Source of the DNA: Betaproteobacteria bacterium
GTDB lineage: Bacteria; Pseudomonadota; Gammaproteobacteria; Burkholderiales; SG8-41
Assembly (NCBI GenBank): GCA_016199545.1
Contig: JACQGN010000169.1
Span: 1 to 36,065 of the forward strand
Length of the DNA: 36,065 nt
Direction: 5' to 3'
Of this stretch, positions 13,601 through 22,600 are shown in pieces (the stretch's first letter is position 1; every line of letters starts with the position of its first letter). The translations under genes were made by a program, and so were the position numbers. The notes under the pieces are model-generated. The model searched no databases, was not told the origin of the DNA, and was given only the letters and a program-made list of their open reading frames with translations.

Positions 13601-16600
13601 GCCTATGTGGCCATGGTCTACGGCCAGCCGACGACCTATACCGACACGATCGAGGACAACGAGCCCTCCAACGAGGTCGCCCGCATCAACTACGACACCG
13701 CGCTCAACGGACGCCTCACCGTCGAGGGCATGGGCGGCAACGACAATTTCTATTCCGACGACACCACCGTGATTGTGTCGCTCCAGGGCGGCGCTGGCGC
13801 CGACAGCTTCCAGATCGGCCAGATCTTCGGCACCAAGCGCACCGACGGCTTGGAAGAGGCGCCGACATTCGGCGGAGAACTCCTGGCGCAGGACGTCTTC
13901 CCCGCCATGGTCGCGACCACGCGCGGTTGGCTCAGCCCCGGCATCAGCGCTCCACTGGTCGCCCAGGGCGGCACCGGCAACGACGAGTTCCGCGTCTATT
14001 CCAACCAGGCCGAACTGAGGCTCGAAGGCGACGACAACAACGATCTCTTCATCGTGCGCGCCTTCGCAATCGCGGCGGTCGCCAATGTCGATTGGAACGG
14101 CGATGGCACGATCGACCAGGACGACCTGCCGGCGGTCAGCGCCGACAGCAACCTGGACGGCGTCATCAATTTCGCCGATGCCGACACCACGCCGGACGAC
14201 TACACCGACGACGTGATCGTGCTCGACGAGAACGGCGTCGCCATGCCGATCATCGGGCTCGGCTTCTCGGTCGCGCGCGCGCCCGACATCCGCGCCGGCG
14301 GCGGCGAGGACGAGGTGCAGTACAACGTGAACGCCCCGGTCGCGGTCGATGGCGGCACTGGCTTCGACAAGCTGGTAATCCTCGGCACCGAATTCGCCGA
14401 CGATTTCGCGATCACCGACAGGGGCATTTTCGGCGCCGGCCTGAACGTCCGCTACACCACCATCGAAGTGGTCGAGATCGACGGTCTGGAGGGCGACGAC
14501 GAGTTCTTCGTGCAGTCGACCGCCTTCGGCGTTGCCTATCGCGTCATCGGTGGGCTCGGGTCCGATACGATCAATGTCACCGGCGATGTCACCGAGGACA
14601 TCGTCACCCGCGAGCTGGAAGGCGTTTCCGGCGCGGTGGATCATCTCGTGAGCTCCACCGGCGACCGGTTCTATGACGGAGTGGTGGTCGACGGCTTCGA
14701 TTACAACGTCGCGACCGCGCAGGAAGGCATCGTCATCATCGACGAGTCCGGCGGCTTCACCGCCGTGCGCGAAGGCGGGCCCGTCACGACGGATTCCTAT
14801 ACCGTGAAGCTGGCGGTTCAGCCGCTCGCGGGGCAGTTTGTCTACGTGACGGTCTCCGCCGCGCGCTCGCCGCAGGAAGAGGCGGACGGCACGCTGATCA
14901 ATCCGTCGCCGTTGCCCAACGGGCTCGGCGATTCAATCTGGCTATCGACGGTCGATCCGGGCGACGCGGTCACCGATGGCGACTTCCAGCACATCATCAC
15001 CATCAACGGCATTCCGACGGTCATCAATGATCGGGCGGTGGTGCTCACCTTCACCAGCGCCAACTGGAACGTCGCGCAGACCGTTCACGTCTACGCGCCT
15101 GACGATCCGCGCGCCGAAGGCGACCGGGTGGTCGTCGTCCAGCACAGCGTGATTTCGGACACAAGCGGCGTGGCCCCGGCGGATTTCCCGGTCGATTATG
15201 TCGACCTGTTCGATGCGGCCGACGTGCGCAACGTCGAAGTTCTGGTGCGCGACAACGACACGCCCGGCGTTTACGTGTTGGAGGTCGAGCCTGGGACAAC
15301 CATTGAGGACGGCCGCTCGCTGGTGATCGAAGGCGATGTGACGACCCAGTTGACCGACGAAGTGCTGGTTCAGCTTGCCAAGCAGCCTGACGACGTCGTT
15401 GTCGTGCGCCTGTTCCTCAACACCTTCAGCGACGAGGACATCGAGATCATCGATATCGCCGATCCGGGCAACCTGGACGGCCGCATGTTCAAGGGCGGCG
15501 ACGGCTATTGGCGCATCACGTTCGACGATACCGCCTCCGCCAGCGCCTACCAGTGGGACGATCAGGTCCACGTCGGCATCAAGGCTCGCGACGACATCAC
15601 GCGCGAGGATCCGCACACGGCGGTCATCTCCTTCCAGCGCGACGCTGTCCTGACCCTCGATGCAAACTACGTGTTTCCGAACCTGCGCTCGGGCCTCGGC
15701 CTCCTCGACATCGAAGTGATCGACAACGAGACCGCCGGCGCCGTGGTTCTCGAGAGCGAGGGCAACACGCTGCTCAATGCGGACGGCAGCGACACGGACG
15801 ACTATACGATTCGACTGACGAAGGAGCCTCTATCCGACGTCCAGGTCGCGATCCTGACCGATGGGCTGGCGGATGTCGTCAGCGTCAATGGCGCGGCGGT
15901 GACGCCCGCGGGTTACGCGGTCATAGGCGGACTCCGTCCGACGCAGATGTTTGAAGGCAGCCTGATCTTCGAGAACGACGGCGGCTTCGGCAAGGTGACC
16001 CGTGGGACGGGCGCCGACCTCGGCAGCTTCGTCGATGAAGGGTTCTACGTTGGCCAGCAGATCCGCATCGGAACGGGCGACCTGAATTTTGACGGCGACT
16101 ATTACATCACCGAGGTCGATGTTCTGGGTCAGTTCCTCAGGGTCGACGCCGCCTTCGGCGTTGCCGGTCCGCAGGAAGTCCTGGATACCGCCATCCTGTC
16201 CGATCTCGCCAATGTCGGGACATTCACCGGTATGGTCGAGTTCACCAAGGTGGTGGAAGAAGGTGTCGACACCTATCGCATGACCATCGTCGGGCTTGCC
16301 GACGACGAGGCCGGCTGGCTCGCCTATGGCTTCGTCGAGGGCCAGCGCATCCGGCTCGACGGCACCAATGCCGGCGATTACAAGATCGCCATCATCCGCG
16401 GCGAAAACGACTCCAAGGACGACACGATCCAGTTCACCGCCGAGAACACCCCTGTCGTTATCGACATCACCGAGGAGGTGACGACCGTCCGCACCGCGGC
16501 TTTCGCGACCTTCACCCCGGCGAACTACTACACGCAGCAGACGATCGAACTCCAGGCCGACGTCAATTACGAAGTGCCGATCACCCGCGAGGGCGTGAAG

Positions 16601-19600
16601 GTCTTCCCGGTCTCGACGCATTACCTGTCGAAGCTGCGCGGGCCGCTGGCCGTCGAAGGCGGCCCGACCGGCGCCGACCGGTCGCTGGAGAACGGCCTGA
16701 AGCTGCCCGGCGAGGCGGATGACTTCCTCATCGCCATCGGCCAGCAGCCGCCGGAATCGCAGCAGATCGACGTGCTGAACATCTTCAACGACACCAGCAA
16801 GGAAGACGGCAACGGCGTCATGAGTGAGACCACCTTGCGTGGCTTCAACATGGCCGACGATCTCAACTTCGCCATGCTGTACGGGCTGAGCGCAGAGGAC
16901 GCCGCCACGTTCGGCGAATCGCTCAATGTCCCGGGCGGCATCAGCTTTGGCAAGGTGAGCTTCGGGCCGGGCGGCTTCGGCACCAACGCCACCCAGAGCA
17001 CCATCGAGGTGGTCAACCTGATGCTGGGCGAGGGCAACGACAAGCTCGACATAGTCGGCACGCTCAATCCGGCGCCCTCCGTCCAGGTCACGAATCTGTT
17101 CGATGTTACGCCTGCCGGCGTCAGTGGCGGCACAATCGTTCGCGAAGGCTTCGACTGGAAGGCGCAAGGCTTCCTGATCGGCCAGACGGTCAAGATCGAA
17201 GGGCAGGTCGGAGAATGGACGGTTGTCGCCATCGACGATGCGGTGACGCCGGCTGGACAGGATCCGAACGACAATTCGATCCTGGTCCTGAGCGGCCCCT
17301 CGATGGCGCTGGTCGCGGATGGACTGCACACCATCACGGCCTTCGACAAGGACGTGCTGACGGTTGACGAGGTGGTCGATGTGGTCCAGACCACGGCCGG
17401 CGGCATTGTCACGCGCACGTCCGGTTCATGGCTCGCCGACGGCTTTGCGCTCGGCCAATTCGTCGAGATCGAGGAAGATTTCGCGCAGAAAGAATATGAA
17501 ATCGTCGAACTCAGCGCCACCATGATGAAACTGACCGGCGGACAGCTCGCGCCGGTCGCCGAGGCGCCGCGGACGATCAACCAGGTCGGCGGCGTTGCAA
17601 CCGCCACCACGGAAGTCACCATCGATCCGACCTATACGGGCGGCATCGTCACCCGCGACAGCGGTTCGTGGATCGACGAGGGCTATCTCGCCGGCCATCT
17701 GGTTACCATGGTGGACGAAAACGGCAAGCGCGATTTCCGCATCGTCGAAATTTCCGAGGACGGACTGTCCTTGACGCTCGAGGGCGTGCCGCTCACCGGC
17801 GAGAGCGACGCCGTCAAGACCTTCTACGTGCAGGGCATCCATGGCGGCCTGACCGTCGTTCACGGCGGCGGCAACTTCAATCTCGAAAGCACCGGCGACA
17901 TGAATGTCGGCAGCAACGGCGACGGCAGCGTGGTGCTGACGCGTCTCGATGGCCGCGACTGGGCCAAGGACCGCTATGAGGTCGGCCAGATAATCCAACT
18001 CGAGGGCGAGACCTACACGCGCACCATCCTGGCGCTCCAAGACGCCTCGATTGCGGCTCCCCTCAACTCGGCGTTGACCTGGGGCGATGGCAGCGCGCTG
18101 TTGCTGAGCGCGCCGACCAACCGGGCCGATCAGCCTGCCGGCACGGTTCTGGCCGACGGCGATTATCTCGAATCCACTGCCAATGCGCTGTCACTGCATG
18201 TCACCGAGCCGTTCAAGGCACAGGCCAGCGGCACGATGAGCATCGCTACTTTCAGCACCGATGTTGACACCAACAACTACAGCACTATCACGCGCAATTC
18301 GGGCGACTGGCTGATCGAGGGCTTCTACGATGGCCAGGTGGTCTATGTGTCCGGCCTGGCCGGTGGCTTCACCGTGTCCGATCTGACGGCGACGGTGATG
18401 ACGTTACAAAACGTCGCGCTGACGCCGCAGACGAATGTCGCGCTCACCGTGTTTGGCTTCGACCTCACAAAGGACTCCATCCTCAACAGCGGCGCGCGCG
18501 TCGGCGGTGATCACATCACGATCTCCGGCGGCGCCGGTCCTGATTCTCCGCTCGTCGTCTACGGCGACACGTCCCAGGACGGCATGTGGTACAGCGGCGA
18601 GGCCAACAACGTGCTCGGGCTCGAGTTCGGCGAGAAGCCGTTCGATCCGTTCCCGCAATTGCCGGACGGCGAAAACGAGGACGACGAATGGGTCTTCCCG
18701 CTCGCCAATCCGTACGATCTGGCCGGCAACGACGTCATCGACGCGAGCGCGCTGTTCGCGGGCGCTCCGGCCGGTAATCTGCCCAGCGTCGGCCTGACCA
18801 TCTATGGCGGCAAGGGCAACGACACCATCATCGGCAGCCAGGCCGGCGATCATCTGGCCGGCGGTTCGGGCGATGACCTCATCATCGGCCAGCGCGGCAC
18901 CGATCACATCTATGGCGACAGCGGCGTGAACGTGAACATCTTCACCCGCGCCCTGACCATCAGCACGATCGACGCCAGCCCGCTGCCGACGGCGAGCCCG
19001 GACGCCGGGACCAACGGCACCACGCTTGAGCCGAAGAAGGCGTCGGGGCTGCTCGATGCCATGAATGCCGGGCGCGATATCATCCATGGTGACGGCGAGG
19101 GCAGCGCGCCAGGCGTGCTCGGAGACAACGACGACATCATCTTCGCCGACCACGGCGTCATCAAGATGTTCGTCGACGATCCGAACCTGCCGTCCTTGCT
19201 GCTGCAGAGGATCCAGACGACCTCGCTCGGGCTCGTGCTAGAGATCAATTCGGCCGAGGTACAGAACGGCAATGACGATGTCGTCTTCGGCGGCCTTGAC
19301 CGCGACGTGATCGTCGGCGGCGCCGGCCACGACATGCTTGACGGCGACGAGCAGGACGACCTGATCTTCGGCGACAACGTCTATCTGACGCGGATGGCAG
19401 GGCTGGACGGCATTATCGCGGACGGCAATATCTTTGACGACATCGCCAACCTCCGATTCCAGACTCTGGCCGGGACGCTTCTCTACAGCCGCACGGATCA
19501 ACCGGTGCCGGCCGGCTTCGACGCGCCGAATGCGGATACCAGCGGCCTGCTCCTGACCGACGGCATCGCCCGCAATTATCGCGACCCCGACGGCGCGCCG

Positions 19601-22600
19601 TGGTGGGCCGAGTACGACGTTGACTATGCCGACCTGCACACGGTCGAGTTCGACCGCGGCTTGGCGGGCGTTGGCAGCTTCGGCAACGACTATATCGCGG
19701 GCAGCCAGGGCCATGACGAAATCTTCGGCCAGCTTGGCGACGACGTAATCCAGGGCGACGGCGGCATCGAACTCGCGTTCGCCGCGACCTCGCATGCCGG
19801 TGCATCGCGCACGCCGGGTGGCCCGAGCGACCCGGTTGGCCCGTTGAGTGTGGTCGCCTCGTTCGAGGCCGGCACCGACGGCGAGGACTACATCGAAGGC
19901 GGCGGCGGCAACGACGTCATCTTCGGTGGCCTCGGGCAGGACGACATCGTCGGCGGCAGCTCGAGCTTCTACAGCCTCGACAATAGCGACGTCGATCTTG
20001 AGACCTCGCCCCTGTTGCACCGGAGGCCTGACGGCGACGACATCATCTTCGGCGGCGCCGGCACCAACATTGCACGCAACGATATCGGCGACGCGACGAT
20101 CACCGGCGATGGCGCTGGCAACACGCCGACGAACGTGATTACCACCACTGCTACCGGGCATGCCGACGACGCCGATACCATAGTTGGCGACAACGGCAAC
20201 ATCATCCGTATCGTCGGCATCAACGGTAACGACGTAAACCCGACGGGCAATCTTGCGCTGCCGAACTACCTCGCGTTCAACTACGACAACTACGGCTCGG
20301 TGAAGATTATCGTCCGCGGCGTGCACCACCTCGACTACACGCCGGGTGGTCCGGACTTCCGACCGGATCTGTTCAACGTCGCTGATTTCTACGACGTCAA
20401 TGGCTTGACCTCCAGGATCGATATCGGGGGCCGCGACGAAGTGCACGGTGAGGCGGGCGACGATACGATCTACCTGGGCGCGGGCCACGACATCGCGTTC
20501 GGCGACGGGCAGGACGACGACATCATCGGCGGCTGGGGCAATGACTGGATCTCCGGCGGTACCGGGCAGGACGGCATCCTCGGCGACGACGGGCGCATCT
20601 TCACGAGCCGCAATACGGCAGGTGTCATTACGCAGTTCAGCGAGCCGCTCTACGCGATCAACCTCCTGCTTGCGTCCGATCCGGATCCCAGGCACCCGCA
20701 GGTGATTCACGGCAACGTCATCGACGAGTTCGTCTACACCCCGGGACAGGTGCAGAAGGCAATTCTCAACCCCGGCGGCGCTCTGAAGAAGACGTTCGAT
20801 ATCACGCCGTACAACTTGACGCCTGACGCCCTGGGTTTGGGAGACGAACCGCTGTTCGACGCGAACTACGCCGACGATGTGATCTTCGGCGGCCTGGGCG
20901 AGGACTTCCTGCACGGCGCCTCGGGCGACGACGCGGTCGCCGGTGGCGAGGCGCTGCCCGAGTCGTACATCCAGCTCTATGACGGTGATCCCAACGACGG
21001 CGGAACCGACGTGCTCGGCCTCGTGCGCACCGACTTCACGCGGCCGTGGAACCCGGGCGACATCCTGCACTTCGGCGCGGACACCAATCCGTGGCACGTG
21101 AACAACCACGTCGCGAGCCGCCTCGGCGAATTCTTCCTCTATGACGAGTACGATGCGCGGCGCACGATCCTGTTCGATGCTGCCGACGGCTCGGTGTGGA
21201 AGAGCGGTTCTGCCGAAGGCAAGAAGCAGTACTTCCTCAACCAGGTGTCCGACGAAGGCGTGCTCGTCTATGGGGCGGTCACCTTCTCCCCGAACGGCAC
21301 GCCGCTCACCTTCGCTTACCGGAATACTGACGGCAACGACGTGATCTTTGGTGACCTCGGCAACGACTGGATGGTCGGCGGCACCGGCAGAGACAATATC
21401 TACGCCGGCTGGGGCAACGACCTGTCCAATGCCGACGACGTCCTCACCACCAACGGCAGCCTGAACGACGCGACCGACTCGCATCCGGTATACGAGGACC
21501 GCGTCTTCGGCGGCGCAGGGCTCGACATCCTGATCGGCAACACGGGCGGCGACCGCCTGATCGACTGGGTTGGCGAGTGGAACAGCTACATCGTTCCGTT
21601 CGCGCCCTTCGGCATCGCGACAGTGAGCCGCCAGGTCGAGCCGCAACTGCCTGAGTTCCTGTACGCCCTGTCTGCCAGCGACGGCGCCGACCCGACGCGC
21701 GACACCGACACCGGCATCAACCCGACGCGCAACGGCGAGCCCGACGGCGAGCTGGGTCTCATCACACAACGCGACCACGGCCTGTGGCAGGAACAGACGG
21801 GCGGCCCGACCGACCCGCAGCCGGGCAACATCCCGGGCGGCCCGCGAGATGTTCTGCGCACGGCTGACTTCAACAATGGCAGCCTGGGTTCGTTCGCCAT
21901 CGACAGCGGCGTGTTCGAGGTGAAAGGCGGTGCACTCAGCGTGGCGGCCGCATCGCTCGGCAAGGATGCCGCGGCGGTGTTCTATCTTGACCAGTACCTG
22001 CCGATCTACTACGAAATCTCGGCCTCGATCAAGGCCGACAAGCCGACCGCCGGGTGGAAGGCGAACGCCTACGTCATCTTCGACTACTTCTCGCCGACCG
22101 ACTTCAAGTTCGCGGGCATCAACGTTTCGACCAACAAGATCGAGATGGGCCACCGCACAGACAGCGGTTGGGTGGTGGACGTGCAGTCGACTACGCCCGT
22201 GCAGATCAAGCCGGGCGTGTTCTACAACGTGCTGGTGGCGATCAACGGCACCAATGTAAGCGTATTGGTCGACAACAAGTCCTACTTCACCTACACGTTC
22301 GCACCGCGGGTGATCGAAGGGGTCGCCTACGGGCTCAACAAGGGTTTCGTGGGCGTGGGCTCGGACAATTCGCGTGGCGTCTTCGACAACGTCTCCGCAC
22401 GGGTGCTGCCGCCGCAGTGGACGTTCCAGTACACGGAAACATTCGGATCGGGCCCCGGGCAGTTGTTCGACGGGTGGTCAACGGGAACGTGGACCGCGAG
22501 CGGCGGCCGCTACACCGGTACTCCGTGGGCGGGTGAGGATATTGCGATCAGCTTGGTTGACCTGGGCATCGACGGCCTGCAGGCGGCTTCAATCCTCGAT

